In this document: positions 1 to 6,912 of the stretch, piece by piece | How the letters are laid out: every line of letters begins with the position of its first letter | Numbering within the stretch: position 1 is the stretch's first letter | NCBI GenBank assembly: GCA_937910385.1 | Contig: CALEPT010000169.1 | Span: forward strand, 1 to 10,564 | Source of the DNA: an uncultured Ruminococcus sp. | GTDB lineage: Bacteria; Bacillota; Clostridia; Oscillospirales; Ruminococcaceae | Direction: 5' to 3' | Length of the DNA: 10,564 nucleotides | The notes under the pieces: model-generated | Databases searched by the model: none | Seen by the model: only the letters and a program-made list of their open reading frames with translations | What the model was told of the DNA's origin: nothing | Program-made: the position numbers and the translations under genes

Positions 1-948
1 TTATTAACGGTATTTTGATTGACGGAAAAACCTGTGAGGGTGATGTAGTTATCCCTGATTCAGTGACAAGCATGAGCAATTATGTGTTTTATTGCTGCTC
101 AAGCCTTGAATCAATAACAATTCCCGATTCTGTTACAAGTATAGGCTATGGTGCGTTTTATTACTGTTCAAGCCTTGAATCAATAACTATAGGCAATTCT
201 GTAACAAGCATAGGCGATTATGCGTTTTATAACTGCAAAAGCCTTGAATCAATAACTATCCCTGATTCTGTTACAAGCATAGGCGAGAGAACGTTTTATA
301 ACTGCGAAAGTCTTGAATCAATAACTATAGGCAATTCTGTAACAAGCATAGGCAAGAATGCGTTTTATTACTGTACAAGTCTTGAATCAATAACTATCCC
401 CGATTCTGTTACAAGCATTGGCGAATGGGCGTTTAATAGCTGCCAAAGCCTTACATCAGTAACTATCCCCGATTCAGTAACAAGCATAGGCGGTTTAGCA
501 TTTTCTGGCACACCTTGGCTTGAAGCAAAGCAAGCAGAAAATCCGCTTGTAGTTATTAACGGTATTTTGATTGACGGAAAAACCTGTGAGGGTGATGTAG
601 TTATCCCCGATTCAGTTACAAGCATAGGCGAATGGGCGTTTTCGTGGTGCGATGCCCTTGAATCAGTAACTATAGGCAATTCTGTAACAAGCATTGGCGA
701 GGGTGCGTTTTATGAATGCACAAGCCTTGAATCAATAACTATCCCCGATTCCGTTACAAGCATTGGCAGTTATGCGTTTTATGACTGCGATAGCCTTGAA
801 TCAATAACTATCCCTGATTCTGTTACAAGCATAGGCGATTATGCGTTTTATGACTGCACAAGCCTTACATCAGTAACTATCCCCGATTCTGTTACAAGCA
901 TAGACAAATGGGCGTTTTATGGATGTGAAAGCCTTGAATCAATAACTA
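1..948 (+). repeat. Tandem 69-base LRR-coding repeats inside a 552-base higher-order repeat
   Basis: Near-identical 69-base units (23 codons) tile this stretch, often differing by a single base over long runs. A second level is visible: positions 1-55 are repeated exactly at 553-607, and only two mismatches occur up to about base 73, a shift of exactly 552 bases (184 codons). Units of the PDSVTSIG type alternate in places with GNSVTSIG units. Such DNA-level identity points to recent duplication or gene conversion and makes unit number prone to change. It lies wholly in frame within the LRR-dockerin gene. Confidence 0.9.
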
Positions 949-1346
949 TCCTGAATCCTGATTGCGAGATATATGATTCAGAATATACAATATGCAGTGG
1001 GCACGATTCAGAAAAAGATGACTGTTACTTCAACGGTACTATCTACGGCTATGAGCGCTCAACCGCGCAGGCATATGCCGAGAAGTATGGCTATAACTTC
1101 GAGTCTTTGGGCGAAGCACCCTTTAGTGATGTACTCGGCGACGTTGACGGCAATGATGTCGTTGACGGGCGCGATGCTTCGATGGTGCTTACGCATTATG
1201 CTCTCACATCAACAAGTCAGGAGGGCGTTATTACAGACGCTCAGGCTTTGCTTAATGCCGACTGGGATCAGAATGAGATCATTGACGGCAGAGACGCCTC
1301 CGCGATACTTACATACTATGCCGAGCAGTCGGTAAACAAATCATGA
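1..1346 (+). CDS. BspA-like leucine-rich-repeat protein with C-terminal dockerin, 5' end missing
   Basis: The frame is open from the window edge (first full codon at 3), so the gene begins upstream; the TTG at 15 is an internal Leu codon, since the same VINGILIDGKTCEGD text recurs about 184 residues later. About 12 repeats of 23 residues follow the LRR_5/BspA pattern: TIPDSVTSIG, then an aromatic AFY, then C, then SLESI. A typical BspA-family end cap follows (IYGYERSTAQAYAEKYGYNF), then a dockerin (about nt 1137-1334) with two calcium loops, DVDGNDVVDGRD and DWDQNEIIDGRD. The LRR part is expected to bind proteins or glycans outside the cell; the dockerin would plug the protein into a cohesin-bearing scaffold. 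The ligand is unknown. The signal peptide must lie upstream. The gene ends with TGA at 1344-1346. The repeat region is visibly more AT-rich than the dockerin part, suggesting separate evolution by repeat recombination. Confidence 0.93.
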   Translation, partial: INGILIDGKTCEGDVVIPDSVTSMSNYVFYCCSSLESITIPDSVTSIGYGAFYYCSSLESITIGNSVTSIGDYAFYNCKSLESITIPDSVTSIGERTFYNCESLESITIGNSVTSIGKNAFYYCTSLESITIPDSVTSIGEWAFNSCQSLTSVTIPDSVTSIGGLAFSGTPWLEAKQAENPLVVINGILIDGKTCEGDVVIPDSVTSIGEWAFSWCDALESVTIGNSVTSIGEGAFYECTSLESITIPDSVTSIGSYAFYDCDSLESITIPDSVTSIGDYAFYDCTSLTSVTIPDSVTSIDKWAFYGCESLESITILNPDCEIYDSEYTICSGHDSEKDDCYFNGTIYGYERSTAQAYAEKYGYNFESLGEAPFSDVLGDVDGNDVVDGRDASMVLTHYALTSTSQEGVITDAQALLNADWDQNEIIDGRDASAILTYYAEQSVNKS

Positions 1347-1357
1347 CAGATACGCTA

Positions 1358-1381
1358 AAGAGCACACTTAGGTGTGCTCTT
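1358..1381 (+). terminator. Hairpin after the LRR-dockerin gene
   Basis: A perfect 10-bp stem (1358-1367 with 1372-1381) closes a four-base TTAG loop, starting 11 bases after the TGA stop. A clean U-tract is absent downstream, so termination efficiency is uncertain, but placement fits the end of the LRR-dockerin transcript. Confidence 0.65.
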
Positions 1382-1471
1382 GGCTTATCCGCACTTTTCA
1401 CACGAAACACATGAGTTTATGATATAACAATTGTAAAAAATCACCAAAATTTATGTTTGCCGAAAAAACTA

Positions 1472-1500
1472 TTGAAAAATATCGGGAAATATGATATAAT
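1472..1500 (+). promoter_or_regulatory. Sigma-A type promoter of the SCIFF precursor gene
   Basis: The -35 box TTGAAA (1472-1477) and the perfect -10 box TATAAT (1495-1500) are 17 bases apart, and TG at 1492-1493 gives an extended -10. Transcription should begin near 1507, leaving a leader of about 48 bases. The leader holds two mutually exclusive 4-bp stems (1509-1512/1519-1522 and 1516-1519/1526-1529), which could be chance. A similar -10-like TATAAC with upstream TG is at 1423-1428 but lacks a -35 box. Confidence 0.85.
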
Positions 1501-1554
1501 GATGACAAGCACTAAGCGGTGCAAGCCGCAAATTTCTATCGGAGGAAATTACAT

Positions 1555-1692
1555 ATGAAACACATTCAGACTATCAATAAGGCTAATCTCAAGGAATCTG
1601 CCAAGAAGGGCGGCTGCGGTAAGTGTCAGGCTTCATGTCAGTCAGCCTGCAAGACCTCATGCACAGTTGCTAATCAGAAGTGCGAGAGATAA
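1555..1692 (+). CDS. scfA: SCIFF ranthipeptide precursor (six cysteines in forty-five residues)
   Basis: This 45-codon gene starts at ATG 1555, preceded by a strong GGAGGAAA site (1541-1548), and ends with TAA at 1690-1692. The product starts MKHIQTINKANLKES, the conserved SCIFF leader, followed by a core with exactly six cysteines at residues 21, 24, 28, 32, 36 and 43. Length and cysteine count match the family definition. In the related clostridial CteA/CteB system the maturase joins Cys32 to Thr37 by a thioether to the threonine; both residues occur here at the same positions. The mature product would be a ranthipeptide RiPP; a role in cell-density signalling has been reported for relatives in solventogenic clostridia, but its role here is unknown. 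The maturase gene follows 95 bases downstream beyond a terminator-like hairpin. No leader peptidase or exporter recognisable as dedicated to it is in the window. Confidence 0.97.
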   Translation: MKHIQTINKANLKESAKKGGCGKCQASCQSACKTSCTVANQKCER

Positions 1693-1710
1693 GCAAGGTA
1701 TTATGCAGTC

Positions 1711-1745
1711 TATGAGGCAGTATTTAATACTGCCTCATATTTTTT
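1711..1745 (+). terminator. Strong intrinsic terminator/attenuator between precursor and maturase
   Basis: A perfect stem of at least 12 bp (1711-1722 with 1728-1739) with a TTTAA loop is followed directly by six T (1740-1745). It begins 18 bases after the precursor stop. Because no convincing promoter follows, the maturase is probably transcribed by read-through, giving much more precursor mRNA than maturase mRNA. Confidence 0.88.
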
Positions 1746-1787
1746 GACGGAGTATACCGCATAGTATAAACAGAAAGGTAGTTTTAT

Positions 1788-3155
1788 ATGATACATAAAT
1801 ACAAGCTGAACGGCTTTAATATCGTACTTGACGTTAACAGCGGAGGCGTTCATGTGGTGGATGAGCTTACATATGACCTCCTCGATAATGTTGAGCCGCC
1901 GTTTGATGAGGAATGTCCCGAAAAGGCGATGAAGAAGCTCTCGAAGGTCTATGACCGCGCCGATATTGAGTCCTGCTATCAGGAGATAAAGGAGCTTTAT
2001 GAGGACAGGATACTCTTTTCCGAGGACGATTATGAGAAATTCGCGAAATATTCCGTAGCCTCGCCGGTAAAGGCGATGTGCCTTAATATCGCGCACGACT
2101 GCCAGCTGCGGTGCAAATACTGCTTTGCCTCGACAGGAGACTTCGGAAAGGGCAGAAAGCTCATGACATTCGAGACCGGAAAGCACGCTATCGACTTCCT
2201 GCTTGAAAAGTCGGGCGACCGTGAGAATCTTGAGCTTGATTTCTTCGGAGGAGAGCCGCTGATGAATTTTAACGTCGTTAAGCAGATAGTTGAGTATGCG
2301 CGCAGCCGTGAGGCGGAGTACGGCAAGAAGTTCCGCTTTACCATAACTACCAACGGACTTCTCCTTGACGATGAGAAGATAGATTTCATCAACCGCGAGA
2401 TGTCCAATGTCGTTCTTTCGATCGACGGCAGAAAAGAGGTCAACGATAATATGCGAGTTCTCGCAAACGGGAAGGGCTGTTATGACGTTATCCTGCCGAA
2501 GTACAAGAAGCTCGTGGCGCAGCGCGGCGATAAGGAATACTACGTCCGCGCGACCTTTACAAATCAGAACCTTGACTTTTCCGAGGACGTTTTTGCCCTG
2601 TATAACGAGGGATTCGACCAGATATCCGTTGAGCCGGTGGTGGGGGATTCCGACGAATATGCTCTGACCGAAAAGGAGCTCCCCGCAGTATTCAAGGAGT
2701 ACGAGGTGCTCGCAAACAAAATACTCGAAAACGAGAAGAAGGGCGGCAAGTTCAACTTCTTCCATTTCATGCTCGATCTCGATCAGGGTCCGTGCGCGAT
2801 AAAGAGACTGCGCGGCTGCGGCTGCGGAAACGACTATGTGGCGATAACTCCGGACGGAGATATCTTCCCCTGCCACCAGTTCGTCGGCATAGACGAATAC
2901 AAAATGGGCAATATCGACGAGGGGACTTTCGACCTTGATATGAAAGCCGATTTTGCATGTGCACATGTCTACTCAAAGCCCGACTGCAAGCAGTGCTGGG
3001 CGAAGTTCTATTGCAGCGGCGGCTGCAACGCCAATAATTATCAGTATATGGGCGATATCAGGACGGCTCACAAGATATCATGTCAGCTCGAAAAGAAGCG
3101 CCTCGAATGCGCTATCATGATGAAGGCTGCCAGAATGTTCGGCGAGCAGGAATAA
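1788..3155 (+). CDS. scfB: Radical SAM/SPASM maturase of the SCIFF peptide (thioether-forming)
   Basis: The 455-residue protein has the expected layout of CteB-type SCIFF maturases. Residues 1 to about 90 form the N-terminal peptide-binding region (RiPP recognition element). The radical SAM cluster motif CQLRCKYC has Cys105, Cys109 and Cys112, and the SAM-contacting GGEP motif is at 154-157. The SPASM/auxiliary cluster cysteines follow: Cys344/346, Cys362 in GDIFPC, Cys391, Cys400, 403, 409 and 413 (CX2CX5CX3C) and Cys432. It should reductively cleave SAM and abstract a hydrogen from the threonine acceptor to form a Cys-Thr thioether in the precursor, in the cytoplasm. ATG 1788 is favoured by AGAAAGG at 1772-1778 and by the conserved start MIHKYKLNGFNIVLDVNSG. 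It sits downstream of the precursor gene, separated by an attenuator-like hairpin. All cluster ligands appear intact. Confidence 0.96.
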   Translation: MIHKYKLNGFNIVLDVNSGGVHVVDELTYDLLDNVEPPFDEECPEKAMKKLSKVYDRADIESCYQEIKELYEDRILFSEDDYEKFAKYSVASPVKAMCLNIAHDCQLRCKYCFASTGDFGKGRKLMTFETGKHAIDFLLEKSGDRENLELDFFGGEPLMNFNVVKQIVEYARSREAEYGKKFRFTITTNGLLLDDEKIDFINREMSNVVLSIDGRKEVNDNMRVLANGKGCYDVILPKYKKLVAQRGDKEYYVRATFTNQNLDFSEDVFALYNEGFDQISVEPVVGDSDEYALTEKELPAVFKEYEVLANKILENEKKGGKFNFFHFMLDLDQGPCAIKRLRGCGCGNDYVAITPDGDIFPCHQFVGIDEYKMGNIDEGTFDLDMKADFACAHVYSKPDCKQCWAKFYCSGGCNANNYQYMGDIRTAHKISCQLEKKRLECAIMMKAARMFGEQE

Positions 3156-3189
3156 AACTCCGCACAGTATATCGGGGGAAAACATTTCT

Positions 3190-3292
3190 GAGGAAAGGTT
3201 CCTCTGACGGAGTGCGTCCTATCAGGAGAAAAATAAAACCTAAAGTTTTAGAGGAAAGTTTAAAGGGACTCTTTTTCAAAAGAGTCCCTTTA
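3190..3292. terminator. Hairpin-rich convergent intergenic region after the maturase gene
   Basis: The gap 3156-3326 holds no gene that I can support. Its main feature is a stem of 12-14 bp (about 3262-3274 with 3279-3291, GGGACTC pairing with GAGTCCC), placed between two converging genes, so it may stop transcription from both sides; neither side has a long U-tract beyond the stem, although the stem itself ends in T-rich arms. A smaller 6-bp hairpin (3190-3195 with 3199-3204, loop AGG) lies upstream, and a short CTAAA/TTTAG inverted repeat lies between. The composition resembles a dispersed intergenic repeat, which cannot be tested here. Confidence 0.65.
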
Positions 3293-3326
3293 ATAATAGC
3301 TTAAAGCTTATGCAGGATTATCACGG

Positions 3327-4427
3327 TCATTTCTCAGCAGGAAAGTAGTAATCAAGGAGCAGATCGACTATCCGTGAATAGGACTGTATGCCTTCCTCGC
3401 GTCCGTTCATTTTGATATTACTATCTATAAATGCGGTGGAAGCGTCACTGACTGCCTCGGTGGAGATTATCTCCTTTGCCTCGTTATCCTCCCAGTAAGT
3501 ATCGGGGAGAAAGCGGAACCAGTCGTTTGTTACTTTCTCAGATATTTTGTCGGTGAGATAGTAAGCATCGGCTACATTGTTGTCGTATATCTGATTATGG
3601 ACGTATTCGAGCGCTTCGAGACAGCCCGAATAGCGCATCTGAGCGTTATCGCTCCTTTGCGTGGCTATGTATGAAATGAAGTTGGCCTCGTCCTCCTGAA
3701 TGATGCCTTTAAGGTGAGCGTATTCGTGGCATATGGTCGAGGGAAGATTCGAGCTTACCATGTCGTCATTGTAATTGGCTTCGAGCGAGAAGGGAAAATA
3801 TATCCCGCACAGGTGGGACTGGCTCATGAAGTATGAAAACATTATCGGCTTTGCCTTGGGATAATAGCCCGAGAGCTGCGAGTAGTCCTCCGCCGCGCGC
3901 TTCATGGCGATACGTGATTCACGGTTGACATCGCAGGTGACATAGAAGCGGTCGTTTTCGTCTCGCGGTACCTGCTGCGCAAGCTCGTTCGCATCGTCTA
4001 TCAGCATTGCATACAGCTCGGTGAGCTGCTCATCCGTATGCTGTGAGGAGCTGAAATAGCGCTCTGAAAAGGGAGTACACTGGTACATTATAAAGCAGTT
4101 CATGGTCTCTGTCGTGACTATGTATGCCGTGACCCAGAGAACAACACAAAGCGCGGCGCCGATGGTCTGTCTGCGTTTTCCTTTGCGGAAGATCAACAGT
4201 ATCAGCGTCAGCGGAAGTCCTATGGCTGCGAGCAGAATACCGAGGAGAATGAGTATCTCTCCCACCGAAAAAGGGAAGATACCGCTGACAAACGAGAAAA
4301 CATTGGTTATGACCGGGAATATTTTTGTGACATAGAAGTCGGCAAAGGCAGTGCTAAGCCTTGCGATGATGTTGAGCATCACCATTGCGAGGGTAATTGC
4401 GATAGGGATAAGATAGTGTTTTTTCAT
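3327..4427 (-). CDS. DUF3810-family membrane protein with HExxH metallopeptidase motif
   Basis: The 366-residue product starts at ATG 4427, with GGAG at 4433-4436 five bases upstream. The N-terminal part is membrane-embedded: hydrophobic segments lie roughly at residues 5-24, 37-50, 54-80 and 89-107, with a basic RKGKRR stretch at 81-86. The remainder should be a soluble domain. It carries HEYAH at 234-238 followed by EDEAN at 245-249, the HExxH zinc site with downstream acidic ligand typical of DUF3810 proteins. Members are predicted zinc peptidases with unknown substrates. The gene has a gene-free stretch on its 5' side and faces the SCIFF maturase gene tail to tail, so the two are not co-transcribed. 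A role in trimming the ranthipeptide is possible only as speculation. Family assignment is fairly secure; activity and substrate are not. Confidence 0.87.
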   Translation of the reverse strand: MKKHYLIPIAITLAMVMLNIIARLSTAFADFYVTKIFPVITNVFSFVSGIFPFSVGEILILLGILLAAIGLPLTLILLIFRKGKRRQTIGAALCVVLWVTAYIVTTETMNCFIMYQCTPFSERYFSSSQHTDEQLTELYAMLIDDANELAQQVPRDENDRFYVTCDVNRESRIAMKRAAEDYSQLSGYYPKAKPIMFSYFMSQSHLCGIYFPFSLEANYNDDMVSSNLPSTICHEYAHLKGIIQEDEANFISYIATQRSDNAQMRYSGCLEALEYVHNQIYDNNVADAYYLTDKISEKVTNDWFRFLPDTYWEDNEAKEIISTEAVSDASTAFIDSNIKMNGREEGIQSYSRIVDLLLDYYFPAEK

Positions 4428-4458
4428 AGGAACTCCATGTTAGTTTTTAGCGATCATT

Positions 4459-4474
4459 ATGGTTTGTGTACCAT
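4459..4474. promoter_or_regulatory. Inverted repeat in the putative promoter region of the DUF3810 gene
   Basis: ATGGT and ACCAT form 5-bp arms around a 6-base spacer. On the minus strand this overlaps a weak -10-like CATAAT (4456-4461), with a TTGTAA (4481-4486) 19 bases upstream. It could be an operator for the gene starting at 4427, but the promoter match is poor and short arms like these arise by chance. Confidence 0.25.
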
Positions 4475-4539
4475 ATATATTTACAAACAGATAAATATTT
4501 ATTACCGCGAGCGGAGAGCAAATAAAAGCTTTGTAAATA

Positions 4540-4610
4540 GTTCGGCGTAGAACGGGATTCTCAAGGGAGATATCTCCCTTGAGAAGGGGTTCGGGGACAG
4601 CGTCCCCGAA
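4540..4610. repeat. Palindromic intergenic element: 28-base perfect palindrome plus adjacent hairpin
   Basis: The gap between metG and the DUF3810 gene (4438-4755, 318 bases) carries no gene I can support. It holds a 28-base perfect palindrome (4558-4585, centre GAGATATCTC), followed after four G by a 9-bp hairpin (4590-4598 with 4602-4610, CGGGGAC against GTCCCCG, loop AGC). A small 4-bp hairpin precedes it at 4540-4553, and CGCGAG-A-CTCGCG lies further right near 4690. The pattern resembles a REP-like dispersed element; copies elsewhere in the genome cannot be checked here. It may also act as a second terminator below metG. Confidence 0.7.
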
Positions 4611-4749
4611 TTATTATACCATGTAATCACGCAAAAATCAATGGCGCGGAGTGGTATTACCGGTTTTTTCATCTTCGGCGCGAAAACGGCGGCGCGAGAC
4701 TCGCGTTTATACCATAAAAAACACCTCGCGGCAATACCAAAATACACAG

Positions 4750-4782
4750 GAAAATAAAGGACGGTCGAGCGGACCGTCCTTT
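4750..4782 (-). terminator. Intrinsic terminator of metG
   Basis: An 11-bp stem (4756-4766 with 4772-4782) closes a five-base loop. On the minus strand it starts four bases after the metG stop and is followed by a T-rich tract (TTTATTTTCC), the usual layout of a rho-independent terminator. Confidence 0.88.
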
Positions 4783-4786
4783 GATA

Positions 4787-6775
4787 TTATCTTATTTTAG
4801 AGCCTACGGGAATGCTGTCGTCAACGAAAACGACTTTTATTCCGTCGGGAGTATCAGCAGCGCATATCATGCCGTTGCTGTCAACTCCGCGGAGCTTTAC
4901 CGGCTTGAGGTTGGCAATGAGCTGTATCTTCTTGCCGATCAGATCCTCCGGAGCGTAGTACTGCGCAATACCGGAAACGACCTGACGTCCTCCCATACCG
5001 TCGTCAAGCTGCAAACAGAGCAGTTTATCGGACTTCTTTACCTTTTCGCAGGCAGTTACCTTAGCTACTCTTATTTCGACCTTTGCAAAATCATCTATCG
5101 TTATCTCAGGCGCGAGCTCTATCTTCTCTGACGGAGCTTCCTCGCCCTTTTCTGTGTCTGAAAGACCTGCCTGAGCAGCTTCCATATTCTGCTGGATTAT
5201 GGAGTTGAGCTCTTCTATCTCCTTGTCAACGTCGATGCGCGGGAAAAGTATCTCGCCCTTGTGAACGGTAACATTTTCCGGGAGGATTCCGAAGCTTGCA
5301 AGCTTTTCGTACTCAACGTCCTCAGGGGAAGCGCCTATCTGTTCCCAAACCTTTGGCATAGTCGTAGGCATGAACGGTGCAAGAAGCGCCGAGATGATAC
5401 GTATTGCCTCAAGGAGGTTGTACAGAACACTTGCAAGACGTGCGCGCTGTGACTCGTCCTTGCCGAGCTTCCACGGCTCGGTCTCGTCGATGTACTTGTT
5501 TGCGCGGTCAACGACCCTGAAGATAGCCTCAAGAGCCTGCTTTATCCTTGTTTCGTCCATTTCTGCGTCAACTGTGGAAAGAAGCCGGGTCACGGCAGAT
5601 CTGAACTCATCGTCGATGGGCGCGGACTCACGCTCGGTCGGGAGAGTTCCGCCGAAATATTTGTCAGCCATAGCAACGGTGCGTGAAACGAGGTTTCCGA
5701 AGCCGTTAGCGAGGTCGGAGTTTATGCGGTTTATCATTATCTCGTTGGAGAAGGAGCTGTCCGCACCGAGAGCCATTTCGCGCAGTATGTGATAGCGGAT
5801 AGCGTCACAGCCGTAGCGCTCGCCGAGCACGAACGGGTCAACGACATTACCGAGAGATTTGCTCATCTTTTCGCCATTGAAGGTTATCCACCCGTGAACT
5901 GCAAGGTGATCGGGAAGAGGTATATCAAGAGCCATGAGCATTGCAGGCCAGATAATAGCATGAAAGCGCATGATATCCTTAGCGACCATGTGAATGACCT
6001 CGCCGCTGCCGTTATTGTTCCAGTAATGCTCATAGTCGGTATATTTTTCGTTTTTGAAGCCGAGTGCAGAGATGTAGTTTGAGAGTGCGTCTATCCAAAC
6101 GTAAACGACATGATCCTCGTCGAAAGTAACAGGAATGCCCCATTTGAAGGTAGTTCTCGAAACGCAGAGGTCTTCGAGCCCCGGCTTGATAAAGTTATTT
6201 ACCAGCTCGATAGCTCTTGTCTTGGGACGCAGATAGTCCGTCTCGAGAAGCAGTTTTTCTATTCTGTCAGCAAAGGGTGACATCTTGAAGAAGTAAGCTT
6301 CCTCCTTTGCAAAGGTAACGGGTCTGTGGCACTCGGGACAGCAGCCGTTTTCGTCAAGCTGAGAGTCAGTCCAGAAGCTTTCGCAGGGGGTGCAGTATTT
6401 TCCTGAGTACTCTCCCTTGTAGATGTAGCCCTTATCATAGAGCTCCTTGAAAATTTTCTGTACCGATTCAACGTGGTAGTCGTCGGTAGTGCGGATATAG
6501 CGGTCGTAATCGATGTTCATATATTTCCACAGCTTTTTGAATACCTCGACTATCTCATCGACATACTGCTTTGGAGTAACGCCTTTTTCGGCAGCTTTCT
6601 GCTCAATTTTCAAACCATGCTCGTCGGTACCCGTAAGGAACATTACGTCGTGCCCCTGCATTCGCTTATATCGGGCGATAGAATCGCAGGCTACAGTAGT
6701 GTAGCAGTGGCCGATATGAGGATTACCCGAAGGATAATATATCGGGGTAGTGATGTAAAAAGGGGTCTTTGACAT
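4787..6775 (-). CDS. metG: Methionyl-tRNA synthetase
   Basis: The 662-residue enzyme charges tRNA-Met with methionine in the cytoplasm, using ATP. The class I signatures are clear: HIGH at residues 20-23 and KMSKS at 303-307. A zinc knuckle has Cys128/Cys131 and Cys146/Cys149 (CX2C pairs). The anticodon-binding helical domain spans roughly 340-520, with the conserved ETEPWKLGKD near 431-440. Residues from about 557 to the end form the C-terminal EMAP/Trbp111-like tRNA-binding domain (FAKVEIRVAKV through SNGMICAA), joined by a charged linker. Length is typical of the long two-domain bacterial form. The start ATG at 6775 has GGAG nine bases upstream (6785-6788) and the natural N-terminus MSKTPFYITTPIYYPSG. 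It is monocistronic, with its own promoter and terminator. No T-box or S-box leader is seen. Confidence 0.98.
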   Translation of the reverse strand: MSKTPFYITTPIYYPSGNPHIGHCYTTVACDSIARYKRMQGHDVMFLTGTDEHGLKIEQKAAEKGVTPKQYVDEIVEVFKKLWKYMNIDYDRYIRTTDDYHVESVQKIFKELYDKGYIYKGEYSGKYCTPCESFWTDSQLDENGCCPECHRPVTFAKEEAYFFKMSPFADRIEKLLLETDYLRPKTRAIELVNNFIKPGLEDLCVSRTTFKWGIPVTFDEDHVVYVWIDALSNYISALGFKNEKYTDYEHYWNNNGSGEVIHMVAKDIMRFHAIIWPAMLMALDIPLPDHLAVHGWITFNGEKMSKSLGNVVDPFVLGERYGCDAIRYHILREMALGADSSFSNEIMINRINSDLANGFGNLVSRTVAMADKYFGGTLPTERESAPIDDEFRSAVTRLLSTVDAEMDETRIKQALEAIFRVVDRANKYIDETEPWKLGKDESQRARLASVLYNLLEAIRIISALLAPFMPTTMPKVWEQIGASPEDVEYEKLASFGILPENVTVHKGEILFPRIDVDKEIEELNSIIQQNMEAAQAGLSDTEKGEEAPSEKIELAPEITIDDFAKVEIRVAKVTACEKVKKSDKLLCLQLDDGMGGRQVVSGIAQYYAPEDLIGKKIQLIANLKPVKLRGVDSNGMICAADTPDGIKVVFVDDSIPVGSKIR

Positions 6776-6790
6776 GATTTATCGCTCCAA

Positions 6791-6835
6791 TCGTGCATTT
6801 TAATGCGTGATTCGCAATGCATGATGCGTAATTAC
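6791..6835. repeat. Short degenerate repeats in the metG leader
   Basis: The leader contains loosely repeated words (TGCGTGATTCGC, TGCATGATGCG, TGCGTAATTAC) and a small inverted repeat GCATT/AATGC at 6795-6806. These are imperfect and short; they could form weak leader structure or be a degenerate intergenic repeat array. Confidence 0.4.
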
Positions 6836-6872
6836 CTGACGCACCGCCGCAAATACAAAGGACGCTTTTAAT

Positions 6873-6901
6873 ATTATACCACATATTCACAAAAAAAGCA
6901 A
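6873..6901 (-). promoter_or_regulatory. Promoter of metG
   Basis: On the minus strand the -35 box TTGCTT (6896-6901) is 17 bases from a perfect -10 box TATAAT (6873-6878), and TG at 6881-6880 makes it an extended -10. Transcription should begin near 6866, giving a leader of about 90 bases. The -35 box lies only 11 bases from the U-tract of the pectate lyase terminator. Confidence 0.78.
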
Positions 6902-6912
6902 CAAATCGCGGC

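Noticed and set aside
15..17. TTG as the start codon of the LRR-dockerin gene
   Set aside because: The frame is open further upstream and the surrounding text is repeated internally at 553-607, so this Leu codon is internal to a truncated gene.
368..694. Minus-strand frame of 108 codons within the LRR gene
   Set aside because: It is a repeat-driven shadow (MLVTESGI recurring) antisense to the LRR repeats, with no ribosome binding site or family match.
40..948. CRISPR-like regular repeats
   Set aside because: The 69-base period has no unique spacers and is in frame with an LRR protein.
1744..1770. Promoter TTGACG/TATAAA just before the maturase gene
   Set aside because: The spacer is only 15 bases, the -35 box overlaps the T-run of the terminator, and the start site would fall inside the ribosome binding site.
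1710..2966. Long minus-strand open frame (418 codons) antisense to the maturase
   Set aside because: The maturase on the plus strand has full motif support; the antisense frame stays open because of codon bias and its protein resembles no family.
3080..3304. Plus-strand 74-codon frame overlapping the maturase end
   Set aside because: It begins inside the maturase in another frame and ends in the terminator hairpin; nothing supports translation.
4502..4747. Minus-strand 81-codon frame between metG and the DUF3810 gene
   Set aside because: It runs through the palindromic element, has no convincing ribosome binding site, and its composition looks noncoding.
6776..6866. T-box or SAM riboswitch in the metG leader
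   Set aside because: The leader is only about 90 bases, lacks the T-box consensus and has no terminator before the start codon.
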